64,000 bases of DNA from positions 3,038,001 to 3,102,000 of the forward strand of contig NZ_JACCBA010000001.1 in assembly GCF_013409365.1 (NCBI RefSeq), given 5' to 3'. The position numbers were made by a program, and so were the translations under genes. Below the pieces are notes generated by a model that worked only from the letters and a program-made list of their open reading frames with translations, was not told the DNA's origin and searched no databases. The stretch comes from Actinomadura luteofluorescens (GTDB lineage Bacteria; Actinomycetota; Actinomycetes; Streptosporangiales; Streptosporangiaceae). Positions 8,997 to 16,691 of this stretch are shown one piece after another (the first letter of the stretch is position 1; every line of letters begins with the position of its first letter).

Positions 8997-9779
8997 GTGA
9001 CAGATCCCGCTCCCAGGACCCGCAGAAAGCGGATGACGGGCAAGGAACGCCGCGAGCAGCTCCTCGAGATCGGCCGGACGCTGTTCGCCGAGCGCGGGCT
9101 GGACGGCACCTCGGTGGAGGAGATCGCCTCGGCGGCCGGGGTGTCCAAGCCGGTGGTGTACGAGCACTTCGGCGGCAAGGAGGGGCTCTACGCGGTCGTC
9201 GTCGACCGGGAGTTCGAGCGGCTGCTGGGCCTCGTCACCGACTCGCTGAACTCGGTGGTCCACTACCGGAGCAAGCTGGAGAGGGCGGCGCTGGCGCTGC
9301 TGGAGTACATCGAGGAGCACCCCGACGGGTTCCGCATCCTCGTCCGCGACTCCCACGGCGGGACGGGCACGGGCAGCTACGCCAGCCTGCTGAGCGAGAT
9401 CGCCGGCGAGGTGGAGCACATCCTGGCGCAGGAGTTCGACCGGCACGGGTACGACGACAAGTTCGCGCCGCTGTACGCGCAGAGCCTGGTCGGCATGGTG
9501 GCGCTGACGGGCCAGTGGTGGCTGGACGTCCGCAAGCCGCACCGGGAGGACGTGGCCGCGCACATCGTGAACCTGGCGTGGAACGGCCTGTCCGGGCTGG
9601 AGCCGAGGCCGTCGCTGGACCCGCGCCGCCGCCGCAGGGAGCTGGAGCGGCAGGAGAAGCGCGCGGAGAAGGCCGCCGCCAAGGCCGGGCGCGCCGAGGA
9701 GAAGGCGGCGGCGAAGGCGGAGAAGGCCCACCGCCGGGGGCGGCGCGACTTCGGGGAGATCGTCGACCCGTCAGCCTGA
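8997..9779 (+). CDS. TetR/AcrR family regulator
   Basis: A 260-residue regulator if the GTG at 8997 is used; an ATG at 9033 is the alternative, and neither has a good ribosome binding site. The N-terminal HTH is typical: RREQLLEIGRTLFAERG, TSVEEIASAAGVSKPVVYEHFGGKEGLY. The C-terminal ligand domain is followed by an unusual basic Lys/Ala/Glu-rich tail (about 50 residues, repeated EKAAAKA-like blocks), which probably forms a charged helix. It starts 17 bp after the desaturase stop, so the two are probably co-transcribed and it is the likely regulator of the desaturase. Its 3' end overlaps the convergent VOC gene by 9 bp. Confidence 0.85.
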   Translation: MTDPAPRTRRKRMTGKERREQLLEIGRTLFAERGLDGTSVEEIASAAGVSKPVVYEHFGGKEGLYAVVVDREFERLLGLVTDSLNSVVHYRSKLERAALALLEYIEEHPDGFRILVRDSHGGTGTGSYASLLSEIAGEVEHILAQEFDRHGYDDKFAPLYAQSLVGMVALTGQWWLDVRKPHREDVAAHIVNLAWNGLSGLEPRPSLDPRRRRRELERQEKRAEKAAAKAGRAEEKAAAKAEKAHRRGRRDFGEIVDPSA

Positions 9780-10133
9780 GGGCCGCAGGAACTCCAGCCG
9801 GTTCCCCACGGGGTCGTCGGCGTAGAAGCGGCGGTGGCCGGGGAACATCTCGTCCGGCGTGACCTCGTGGCCGGCGGCGCGCAGGCGCTCCGCGAGGGCG
9901 TCGAGGTCGTCGACGAGCAGGCCCGGGTGGGCCTTGCGGGCCGGCCGGAAGCCCGGCTCGATGCCGAGGTGGAGTTCGACGCCCGGGCCGCGGAACCAGG
10001 CTCCGCCGCGCCGCGCGAGCGCGGGCGGCTTGGGGACCTCGGTGAGGCCGAGGACGCCGCCGTAGAAGGCGCGGAGCCGGTCCTCGCTGCCGGGCGGGGC
10101 CGCGAGCTGGACGTGGTGCACGCCAGTGATCAT
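9771..10133 (-). CDS. VOC-family (glyoxalase/bleomycin resistance-like) protein
   Basis: A 120-residue single-module vicinal oxygen chelate protein: ITGVHHVQLAAPPGSEDRLRAFYGGVLGLTEVPKP at the N-terminus, then VELHLGIE, LLVDDLDALAERLRAAGHEV, and a C-terminal FYADDPVGNRLEFL. His in HHVQL, His in ELHLG and Glu in LEFL are the expected metal ligands. The family includes glyoxalases, extradiol dioxygenases and drug-binding proteins, and the substrate cannot be told from sequence. The ATG at 10133 has GGAGG five bases upstream, which is better than the in-frame start at 10154. It overlaps the end of the TetR gene. Confidence 0.82.
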   Translation of the reverse strand: MITGVHHVQLAAPPGSEDRLRAFYGGVLGLTEVPKPPALARRGGAWFRGPGVELHLGIEPGFRPARKAHPGLLVDDLDALAERLRAAGHEVTPDEMFPGHRRFYADDPVGNRLEFLRPSG

Positions 10134-10153
10134 GGTTGCCTCCGGACCTGACA

Positions 10154-10190
10154 CCGGCGGCCGCCCGGAGTTCGTCCGGGAGGCCGCCGG
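10154..10190. terminator. Strong nested hairpin downstream of tam
   Basis: CCGGCGGCC / GGCCGCCGG (9 bp) encloses CCCGGA / TCCGGG (6 bp) and a GTTCG loop, interrupted only by a single G-A mismatch. It lies between the end of tam and the start of the VOC gene, both on the minus strand. It has no T tract. It probably ends or stabilises the tam transcript. Confidence 0.55.
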
Positions 10191-10306
10191 CAGGGGTCAC
10201 CGGTCTCGGGTCGCGAGCCGGGATTCGCGGACGCCGCCCATCCGCCGGAGTCGGCACACCGCAGGGGAACGAGTCGCTTCCCCCGGCCGGGCGGGCGGCA
10301 TCCCGT

Positions 10307-11095
10307 CTAGGGGGTGGTGGCGATCACGAAGATCCTCCGGAACGGGAAGACGGTGCCGTAGGGGGCCGCGGGGTAGGCGCGCCTGAGCCGCTCCGCGTAC
10401 TCGGCGAGGAACTCCTCGGCCTCGGCGGGCGGCAGGGCGGTGAGGACGGGACGCAGCGCGCTGCCCTTGACCCATTCGAGGACGGGGTCCTCGCCGTGCA
10501 GGATCTGCGCGTAGGTGGTCTCCCAGGCGTCGACGGCGCATCCGAGGCGGGCCAGGAGGTCGACGTATCCGGCCGGGTCGAGGACGGGGGCGTCGTGCTG
10601 CAGGTGGGCGAGCCTGCCGCGCCACCGTTCGGAGCGGCCCATCTCGCGGAGCAGGACATGGCTGGGCGCGCCGAAGTTGCCGGGGACCTGGAAGGCGAGG
10701 CGGCCGCCCGGGGCGAGGGCGCCGACCCAGCGGGGCAGCAGCTCCGGATGCTCGGGGATCCAGTGCAGGACGGCGTTGGAGATCACGAGGTCGAGGGGCC
10801 GCTCGGGCTCCCAGGCTGCGACGTCGGCGACGCGGAAGGCGAGCCGTCCCGGGATCTCGTGCGCGCGGGCCGCCGCGATCATCTCCGGCGAGCTGTCGAA
10901 GGCGTCGATGACGGCGTCCGGCCAGCGGGCGGCGAGGGTGGCGGTGAGCTCGCCGCTCCCGCAGCCGAGGTCGGCGACGCGGGCGGGCGCGGCGCCGCCG
11001 AGCCGCGCGGCGAGTTCGGTGAAGGGCCTGGCGCGCTCGTCGCCGAAGACCCCGTACTGCGCGGGGTCCCACACGGCCGCGGTTTGTCTCGACAT
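10307..11095 (-). CDS. tam: Trans-aconitate 2-methyltransferase
   Basis: A 262-residue SAM-dependent methyltransferase. The N-terminal WDPAQYGVFGDERARPFTEL is characteristic of Tam, followed by SAM motif I VADLGCGSGELTATLA, and DVAAW, SNAVLHWIPEH and the C-terminal FRRIFVIAT. Tam methylates trans-aconitate, an off-pathway isomer of cis-aconitate that inhibits aconitase, and so protects the citric acid cycle. I use the ATG at 11095; a TTG one codon upstream is also open. No clear ribosome binding site is visible. Two palindromes of the TCTYGA-N2-TCAAGA type lie over and just upstream of the start, and the MarR gene 1 kb away carries the same site, so this is probably the TamR target. Confidence 0.88.
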   Translation of the reverse strand: MSRQTAAVWDPAQYGVFGDERARPFTELAARLGGAAPARVADLGCGSGELTATLAARWPDAVIDAFDSSPEMIAAARAHEIPGRLAFRVADVAAWEPERPLDLVISNAVLHWIPEHPELLPRWVGALAPGGRLAFQVPGNFGAPSHVLLREMGRSERWRGRLAHLQHDAPVLDPAGYVDLLARLGCAVDAWETTYAQILHGEDPVLEWVKGSALRPVLTALPPAEAEEFLAEYAERLRRAYPAAPYGTVFPFRRIFVIATTP

Positions 11096-11100
11096 CAAGA
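11087..11100. promoter_or_regulatory. TamR-type operator 1, overlapping the tam start
   Basis: TCTCGACATCAAGA: half-sites TCTCGA and TCAAGA around a 2-bp centre. It covers the tam initiation codon. A regulator bound here would block transcription into tam. Confidence 0.65.
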
Positions 11101-11120
11101 GACATCATGCCCCGCGCATA

Positions 11121-11134
11121 TCTTGATGTCAAGA
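11121..11134. promoter_or_regulatory. TamR-type operator 2, between tam and the patatin gene
   Basis: TCTTGATGTCAAGA: a perfect inverted repeat TCTTGA / TCAAGA with a TG spacer, centred 34 bp from operator 1 and 82 bp upstream of the patatin-like gene start at 11209. It is placed to control both divergent genes. Confidence 0.68.
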
Positions 11135-11208
11135 GTCTTGGTCCGTGCCCTGCCGGCCGGTCACCTGACGGATGCGCCCCCGCGAACGGCGCTCCTAAGC
11201 TCACCGGC

Positions 11209-12012
11209 ATGACGGACGACAACAGCGGGTGGGCGCTGGCCCTCGGCCCCGGCGGGCCGGTCGGAACGGCGTGGCTGCTCGGCCTCGCGGCGGGGCTGCG
11301 CGCGGCGGGCCTGGACCCGGCGGGCGCGGGCCTCATCGTCGGGACCTCGGCGGGCGCCATCGCCGGCGCGGCGATCGCCGCCGGCCGGGACCTGGCGGCC
11401 CTGGAGGAGCTGCCGTCGCGCAGCGGCCCCCCGGCGCCGGCGGACGGCTCGGTGATGGCGCGGGTCTTCGAAGTGGCCGGCGTCCCGGGACTGGAACCGG
11501 ACGAGACCAGGCGGCGGATCGGACGGCTGGCCCTCGACGCGGCCGCGCTGCCCGCGGAGCGCCACCACGCGAGCATGCGGTACCTGGTCGGCACCGACAC
11601 CTGGCCGGACACCCGGCTCCTGATCACCGGGGTGGACGCGGAGTCGGGCGAACCGGCGCTGTGGGACTCCTCCAGCGGCGTCCCGCTGTCGCTCGCGGTG
11701 GCCGCGAGCAGCGCCGCGCCCGGCTTCGCCGAGCCGGTGCCGATCGGCGGGCGCCGCTACCTGGACGGCGCGTTCGCCGGATGGTCGGCGGCGGAGCTGG
11801 CGCAGGGGGCGGGGCCGCTCGTCGCGCTGGAGCCGATGCCCCACATGCGCGGCGGCGAGACCGTCCGGATCCTTCCGGACGCGCGGGCGCTGGACGCGTT
11901 CGGGGAGAACCTCGGAGACCGGTCGCGCTGGACGCCCGTCTACCGGGAGGGCCTCCGGCAGGCACCGGAGGCCGCCGAGCGGATCGCCGCCGTGCTTGCC
12001 GCCGGGCACTGA
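11209..12012 (+). CDS. Patatin-like phospholipase family protein
   Basis: A 267-residue serine hydrolase of the bacterial patatin type. The glycine-rich oxyanion loop is LGPGGPVG (residues 12-19), the nucleophile elbow GTSAG has Ser47, and the catalytic Asp186 lies in YLDGAFA. This makes a Ser-Asp dyad for acyl-ester hydrolysis. No signal peptide is seen, so the protein is probably cytosolic or at the inner membrane face. I chose the ATG at 11209, where the conserved domain begins; the frame is open further upstream. It lies between tam (divergent) and the MarR gene (same direction, 44 bp downstream), flanked on both sides by TamR-type operators, so it may belong to the same regulon. Confidence 0.85.
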   Translation: MTDDNSGWALALGPGGPVGTAWLLGLAAGLRAAGLDPAGAGLIVGTSAGAIAGAAIAAGRDLAALEELPSRSGPPAPADGSVMARVFEVAGVPGLEPDETRRRIGRLALDAAALPAERHHASMRYLVGTDTWPDTRLLITGVDAESGEPALWDSSSGVPLSLAVAASSAAPGFAEPVPIGGRRYLDGAFAGWSAAELAQGAGPLVALEPMPHMRGGETVRILPDARALDAFGENLGDRSRWTPVYREGLRQAPEAAERIAAVLAAGH

Positions 12013-12026
12013 TCGCGCCCCGTGTT

Positions 12027-12040
12027 TCTCGATATCAAGA
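12027..12040. promoter_or_regulatory. TamR-type operator 3, upstream of the MarR gene
   Basis: TCTCGATATCAAGA, ending 16 bp before the MarR ATG at 12057. It is the same half-site pair as at 11087 and 11121, which implies autoregulation. Confidence 0.68.
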
Positions 12041-12056
12041 CAGGTAGGGTGTCGGC

Positions 12057-12545
12057 ATGCGCGATGAGGTCGACAGGCTTGTCGAGGCGTGGAACACCGA
12101 ACGTCCAGACCTGGACGTCCGGCCGCTGCAGGTCCTCAGCCGCGTCTCCCGCCTGGCCCGCCACCTCGACCGCGCCCGGCGCGCCGTGTTCGCCGACCAC
12201 GGCCTGGAGCCGTGGGAGTTCGACGTGCTCACTGCACTGCGCCGGGCGGGCGCCCCCTACCGGCTGAGCCCGGGCCGCCTCCTGCACGCGACCCTGGTGA
12301 CCTCCGGCACCATGACGAACCGCATCGACCGGCTCGCGGCGGCGGGCCTGGTCGAGCGGCACCCCGACCCGCAGGACAAGCGCGGCGTGCAGGTCTGCCT
12401 CACCGACGCGGGCCTCACCCGCGTCGACGCCGCCTTCACCGACCTCCTCGGCCGCGAGCAGGCGATCCTGGAAGCCCTCTCCCCCGACCAGCGCGAAGCC
12501 TTGGCCGACCTCCTGCGCACCCTGCTCATCCCCTTCGATGCGTGA
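12057..12545 (+). CDS. tamR: MarR-family regulator, probable TamR
   Basis: A 162-residue winged-helix protein. The core includes VLSRVSRLARHLDRARRAVFADHGLEPWEFDVLTAL, the recognition region LSPGRLLHATLVTSGTMTNRIDRLAAAGLVERHPDPQDKRGVQVCLT, with the MarR-type wing DPQDKRGV. TamR of Streptomyces coelicolor is a MarR protein that represses itself and tam and responds to citrate, aconitate and isocitrate. The assignment here rests on the shared palindrome upstream of this gene and of tam, not on a search. A generic MarR/UrtR-type regulator is the alternative. Unlike in Streptomyces, a patatin-like gene separates it from tam. Confidence 0.75.
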   Translation: MRDEVDRLVEAWNTERPDLDVRPLQVLSRVSRLARHLDRARRAVFADHGLEPWEFDVLTALRRAGAPYRLSPGRLLHATLVTSGTMTNRIDRLAAAGLVERHPDPQDKRGVQVCLTDAGLTRVDAAFTDLLGREQAILEALSPDQREALADLLRTLLIPFDA

Positions 12546-12584
12546 TCTCCCAGGGGTAGCGACCCCCCTGGAACCCCCCGTCAC

Positions 12585-12663
12585 GAGCCGGGCGATCCTC
12601 ACGCCACGGTGCGGGTTTTCGTGCCCGTGCGGGTTTCGTCGTGGCGCTGCGGTCGCCCGGCTC
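12585..12663. terminator. Nested inverted repeat A between convergent genes
   Basis: Outer arms GAGCCGGGCGA (12585-12595) and TCGCCCGGCTC (12653-12663) pair over 11 bp. Inner arms CGCCACG (12602-12608) and CGTGGCG (12640-12646) pair over 7 bp. The centre holds two copies of GTGCGGGTTT. It lies between the MarR gene (+) and an amidase gene (-) and may be a bidirectional terminator without T tracts. Confidence 0.5.
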
Positions 12664-12664
12664 G

Positions 12665-12717
12665 ACGGGTCGGGCGACCTCCAGGCGCCTAGAGCGCCTT
12701 CCGGCCGCCCGACCCGT
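12665..12717. terminator. Nested inverted repeat B between convergent genes
   Basis: It starts 1 bp after repeat A and has the same design. Outer arms ACGGGTCGGGCG / CGCCCGACCCGT pair over 12 bp. Inner arms AGGCGC / GCGCCT pair over 6 bp with loop CTAGA. Confidence 0.5.
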
Positions 12718-12810
12718 GGGCTGGCTCAGGTCCCCGGCTCAGGTCCACTCCAAGAGCGTTAATACGTGGCACTTCCAAGAGTGTTTGGCTTGGCTCCTTT
12801 GAGCTTGGGG

Positions 12811-13944
12811 TTAGGGCGTCAGGGCGGATTCCAGAGTGGCGGCCAAGGCGCAGAGGTGTTCTTCGGTGCCGGCGCGGCCGATGAGCTGGACGGACGTGGG
12901 CAGGTGCGAGCCGGGCAGCGGGACGGGAAGGGCGAACGCGGGGAGCCCGGCGACGTTGGCCTGGCCCACCAGCGCGGTGAGGACGAGGTCCGACTCGTCC
13001 GCCTCGTCGGGTTCCGGAGGCAGGCACGTCAGGACCGGCAGGGCGATCGCGGTGTGCCGGGCGAGGATCGCGTCGAGTTCGGCCCTGATCGCCTTGCGCA
13101 TGGCGAGCGCCCGGTCGAGCAACCCGGCGCCGGACACGTCGATCATGTGCTGGATGCGGCGCGCGATGCGCCCGCTCAGCAGGTCCGGGGCGGCGAGGAG
13201 GTGCCCGTTCCGGCGAGCGGCCTCGTCGCTGATGATCAGGCCGTTGGCGGTGGCGGCGTCGGCGTAGTGCTCGGACCTGACGTCGGTGAAGGGGCCGAGG
13301 CGGCGCAGGGCGTCGTCGACGGCGGCGTCGATCGCGGGGTCCACGCCGTCCACGCGCAGGCGCGCGATCGTCCCCGGGGCCCCGAACGCCGACGGGTCGT
13401 CGGGGGCGGGCGTGAAACCGGGTTCGAGCAGGCGCATCCCGAGAACGACGGCGGCGACGTCGCGGCCCATCGGCCCGACGACGTCCAGCGTCGGCGACAG
13501 CGGGTACACGCCGTCCAGGGAGACGCGGCCGTTCGTGGTCTTCAGGCCCGCGATGCCGCAGCAGGCGGCGGGGATGCGGATCGACCCGGAGGTGTCGGTC
13601 CCGAAGGCGACGTCGGCCTCGCCGGTGGCGACGGCCACGGCGGAGCCGCTGGACGACCCGCCCGGCACCCGCGACGGGTCGAGCGGGTTCACCGGCGTGC
13701 CCGTCCACGGGTTGATGCCGTCCGCGGCCATGCACAGCTCGTTCAGGTTGGCCTTGCCGGCGACGCGGGCGCCCTGCGCGCGGGCGGACGCGACAACGGG
13801 GGCGTCCGCGGCGGCGGGCTCGGCGCGCTCGGCGACGGCCCGGCAGCCCGCGGTGGTGGGCAGCCCGGCGACGTCGATCGCGTCCTTGACGGCGAGGCGC
13901 GGTCCGCCGCCCGGCTCGTCCGTCCTGAGGATCCAGGTCGTCAT
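12811..13944 (-). CDS. Amidase signature family hydrolase
   Basis: A 377-residue amidase. The Ser-cisSer-Lys triad is visible: Lys in AVKDAIDVAG (about residue 20), the Ser-rich block GGSSSGSAVAVATG (about 93-106) and the nucleophile Ser in FGTDTSGSIRIPA. It is shorter than GatA (about 490), lacks the GatA C-terminal region, and has no gatB or gatC neighbours, so it is a stand-alone amidase. Substrate unknown; AtzF-like allophanate hydrolase or aryl amidase activities occur in this group. It follows the ABC-F gene on the same strand after 46 bp. Confidence 0.85.
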   Translation of the reverse strand: MTTWILRTDEPGGGPRLAVKDAIDVAGLPTTAGCRAVAERAEPAAADAPVVASARAQGARVAGKANLNELCMAADGINPWTGTPVNPLDPSRVPGGSSSGSAVAVATGEADVAFGTDTSGSIRIPAACCGIAGLKTTNGRVSLDGVYPLSPTLDVVGPMGRDVAAVVLGMRLLEPGFTPAPDDPSAFGAPGTIARLRVDGVDPAIDAAVDDALRRLGPFTDVRSEHYADAATANGLIISDEAARRNGHLLAAPDLLSGRIARRIQHMIDVSGAGLLDRALAMRKAIRAELDAILARHTAIALPVLTCLPPEPDEADESDLVLTALVGQANVAGLPAFALPVPLPGSHLPTSVQLIGRAGTEEHLCALAATLESALTP

Positions 13945-13990
13945 CCCGGGATGATGCCCGGTGCGCCGGGAAATCGCCAGGAACGTCCTG

Positions 13991-15754
13991 CTAGCCGAGA
14001 TCCTCGGCGAGCATGAGCCACTCCTCCTCGACGCCGGCGGCCTCCGCCTGGATCTCCTTGAGCCGGGCGTCCAGCTCCTGGAGCTTGGCGTAGTCGGTGG
14101 CGTGCGCGGCGAGCTGCTCGTGGAGGGCGGCCTGCTGCCCGGCGAGCTTCTCCAGGCGGCGTTCGAGGCGGTCGAGCTCCTTGCGGGCCTTCCAGTCCTG
14201 GCCGCCCGCCTTGGGCTTGGGAGGCGCGGAGGCCGGCTCGTTCCGGACGGCGCCGGGCTTGGGCGCGGTTCCGGCGGCGCGGCGTTCGAGGTACTCGTCG
14301 ACGCCCCCGGGCAGCAGCGACACGCGGCCGTCGCCGAGCAGCGCGACGACGTGGTCGGTGATGCGCTCCAGGAAGTACCGGTCGTGGCTGACGACGACGA
14401 GGGTTCCGGGCCAGCCGTCCAGAAGGTCCTCGACCTCGGTGAGGGTCTCGATGTCGAGGTCGTTCGTGGGCTCGTCCAGGAGGAGGACGTTCGGTTCGCC
14501 CATCAGGAGGCGGAGCAGCTGCAGGCGGCGGCGTTCGCCGCCGGACAGGTCGCCGACGGGCGTCCACTGCCGGTCGCCCGGGAAGCCGAGCCGTTCGAGG
14601 AGCTGGCTCGCGGTCCATTCGCGCTTGCCGACGGTGATGCGGCGGCGGATCTCTTCGACCGACTCCAGGACGCGCCGGGACGGGTCGAGGTCCTCCAGGT
14701 TCTGCGACAGATGCGCGAGCTGGACGGTCTTGCCCTGCACCACGGTGCCGGAGGCCGCCTGGACGGAGCCGTCGAGGAGGCGCAGCAGGGTGCTCTTGCC
14801 GCTTCCGTTGACGCCGACGAGACCGACCCGGTCGCCCGGGCCGAGCCGCCACGTCATGCGCTGGAACAGGTCGCGGTCGCCGAGACGGACGCTGACGTCC
14901 TCGATGTCGTAGACGGTCTTGCCGAGCCGCGCGGTGGCGAACCGGGTCAGCTCCACCGAGTCGCGCGCGGGCGGCTCGTCGGCGATGAGGGCCTGCGCGG
15001 CGTCCACCCGGAACTTCGGCTTGGACGTGCGGGCCTGCGGGCCGCGGCGCAGCCACGCCAGTTCCTTGCGGAGCAGGTTCTGCCGCTTGGCCTCGGTGGC
15101 GGCGGCGATGCGGGAGCGCTCGGCCTTGGCGAGGACGTAGGCGGAGTAACCGCCCTCGTAGCGTTCGACGCGGCCGTCGACGACCTCCCACGTGCGGTCG
15201 GTCACCTCGTCCAGGAACCAGCGGTCGTGGGTGACGACGAGCAGCGCGACTTTGCGGCCCCTGAGGTGCCGGGCCAGCCAGTCGATCGCCTCGATGTCGA
15301 GGTGGTTGGTGGGCTCGTCCAGAAGGAGCAGGTCGGACTCGGGGACCAGGAGCCGGGCCAGCGCGACGCGGCGCCGCTCCCCGCCGGACATGCCGGCCAG
15401 CGGCGCGTCCAGGTCCAGGTCGGCGAGCAGGCCGCCGAGGATCTCGCGGACGCGGACGTCGCCCGCCCACTCGTGCTCGGCGCGGTCGCCCACCACCACG
15501 GACCGGACGGTCGCGCTCTCCGGGAATTCGTCCCGCTGGGTCAGGTAGCCGAGCCGGATCCCGCGCGCGTGCGTGACGCGCCCGGCATCGGGCTCGGTCT
15601 CCTGGGCGAGGACGGACACGAGGGTGCTCTTGCCGCCGCCGTTGCGGCCGACGACGCCGACGCGGTCGCCCTCGTCCAGGCCGAGGGACACGGCGTCGAG
15701 CAGCGGTTCGGGCCCGTAGGCCTTGGCGACGTTCTCAAGATTGATCAGATTCAC
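13991..15754 (-). CDS. ABC-F family ATPase
   Basis: A 587-residue protein with two ABC domains and no membrane segments. The first Walker A is GRNGGGKST, with signature MSGGERRRVALARLL and Walker B LLLLDEPTNHLD. The second Walker A is GVNGSGKST, with LSGGERRRLQLLRLL and LLLDEPTNDLD. The interdomain linker is charged, and a coiled C-terminal extension (about 530-585, KELDRLERRLEKLAGQQAALHEQL) resembles the Uup type. ABC-F proteins bind the ribosomal E site and rescue or gate translation; some give antibiotic resistance. The Uup-like C-terminal arm argues for a housekeeping role here. Confidence 0.9.
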   Translation of the reverse strand: MNLINLENVAKAYGPEPLLDAVSLGLDEGDRVGVVGRNGGGKSTLVSVLAQETEPDAGRVTHARGIRLGYLTQRDEFPESATVRSVVVGDRAEHEWAGDVRVREILGGLLADLDLDAPLAGMSGGERRRVALARLLVPESDLLLLDEPTNHLDIEAIDWLARHLRGRKVALLVVTHDRWFLDEVTDRTWEVVDGRVERYEGGYSAYVLAKAERSRIAAATEAKRQNLLRKELAWLRRGPQARTSKPKFRVDAAQALIADEPPARDSVELTRFATARLGKTVYDIEDVSVRLGDRDLFQRMTWRLGPGDRVGLVGVNGSGKSTLLRLLDGSVQAASGTVVQGKTVQLAHLSQNLEDLDPSRRVLESVEEIRRRITVGKREWTASQLLERLGFPGDRQWTPVGDLSGGERRRLQLLRLLMGEPNVLLLDEPTNDLDIETLTEVEDLLDGWPGTLVVVSHDRYFLERITDHVVALLGDGRVSLLPGGVDEYLERRAAGTAPKPGAVRNEPASAPPKPKAGGQDWKARKELDRLERRLEKLAGQQAALHEQLAAHATDYAKLQELDARLKEIQAEAAGVEEEWLMLAEDLG

Positions 15755-15805
15755 GGCGCCTTCAAGCGTAGGGCACCGCCCGAACGGCGCGCCCCGCCCG
15801 GACGA

Positions 15806-16273
15806 TCAGTTCGGGGGCGCCATGCCCGAGGGTCCGGGCTGCTCCGGACGATCCGGCTGATCCGGTTGCCCGTACTGACCCGGCTCCCCGTACTGGCCGG
15901 GTTGGCCGGGCGGCCCGTACTGGCCCTGCTGCCCGTACTGACCAGGTTGGCCCGGCTGACCAGGCTGGCCCGGCTGGCCCGGCTGGCCCGGCTGGCCGGG
16001 CGGCCCGTACTGGCCCTGTTGGCCGTACTGACCAGGTTGGCCGTACTGGCCGGGCTGACCCGGCTGGCCGTACTGGCCGGGCTGACCCGGCTGGCCGTAC
16101 TGGCCGGGCTGCTGCGGCGGGTACAGGGCGCCGGGCGGCCGGTACGCCGTGTCCTTGGACTTCGATGATCTCGTGGCGAGCACCACCACCAGGGCCACGA
16201 CGCCGACGACGACGATCAAGAAAAGGATCACCAGGAGCATCAGGAACGTCATGCCGTGGCCCGTTTCGCTCAT
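15806..16273 (-). CDS. Small membrane protein with Gln/Pro/Gly/Tyr repeats
   Basis: A 155-residue protein of unknown function. One transmembrane segment lies at residues 9-32 ([20 protein letters not shown]), then a short basic stretch TRSSKSKD. Residues 47-140 are tandem low-complexity repeats of the form [10 protein letters not shown], with GPPGQPGQ variants. The repeat is also visible in the DNA. Such Q/P/G/Y-rich tails occur on many actinobacterial membrane proteins and may act as a flexible or phase-separating linker; that is speculation. The next upstream gene on this strand also encodes a tiny single-span protein. Confidence 0.7.
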   Translation of the reverse strand: MSETGHGMTFLMLLVILFLIVVVGVVALVVVLATRSSKSKDTAYRPPGALYPPQQPGQYGQPGQPGQYGQPGQPGQYGQPGQYGQQGQYGPPGQPGQPGQPGQPGQPGQPGQYGQQGQYGPPGQPGQYGEPGQYGQPDQPDRPEQPGPSGMAPPN

Positions 16274-16338
16274 GTTCGCCGATCTTGGGGGGGCGAATCG
16301 ATGGGTCGAGGCGACCGCGTCCCGGCCGCGCGGCGAGC

Positions 16339-16563
16339 CTACTGCCCGGCCGCCTCCCCCGGCACCACGGAGCCGGGGGCCACGGGGCCCGGCGCGGCGG
16401 AACCCGGCAGGGCGGAGCCCACTCCGGCGGAGCCCGTCCCGGCCGCCACCACCTTGTCAGGGGCGTTGCGGCGGAGGTCCCGGTCGCGGCGCACCGCCAG
16501 CAGGACGAGCGTCGCCAGCACGACGATCGCCACGAGGCCCAGCATCCCGGACAGATACGTCAT
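16339..16563 (-). CDS. Small single-span membrane protein
   Basis: A 74-residue protein with one transmembrane helix at residues 6-24 ([19 protein letters not shown]), a basic RRDRDLRR segment after it (cytosolic by the positive-inside rule), and an Ala/Gly/Pro/Val-rich tail. I do not recognise it. It lies between ispE and the repeat-tail protein, all on the minus strand. Confidence 0.5.
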   Translation of the reverse strand: MTYLSGMLGLVAIVVLATLVLLAVRRDRDLRRNAPDKVVAAGTGSAGVGSALPGSAAPGPVAPGSVVPGEAAGQ

Positions 16564-16691
16564 CGTTCCACCTCGCCGGTCGGGTCAGTCCCGGAGGAAC
16601 CGGTGTCACGGATAGAAGACGCGCTCCGCGACCCCGGGGTTCGCTTGTGTGACGATGGCAGCTACCGGGACAGGGCCGTCCCACCGTCCCG

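Noticed and set aside
11107..11208. Upstream extension of the patatin-like gene to 11107
   Set aside because: It would put the operator at 11121-11134 inside the coding region and adds 34 residues with no domain similarity; the ATG at 11209 fits the family start.
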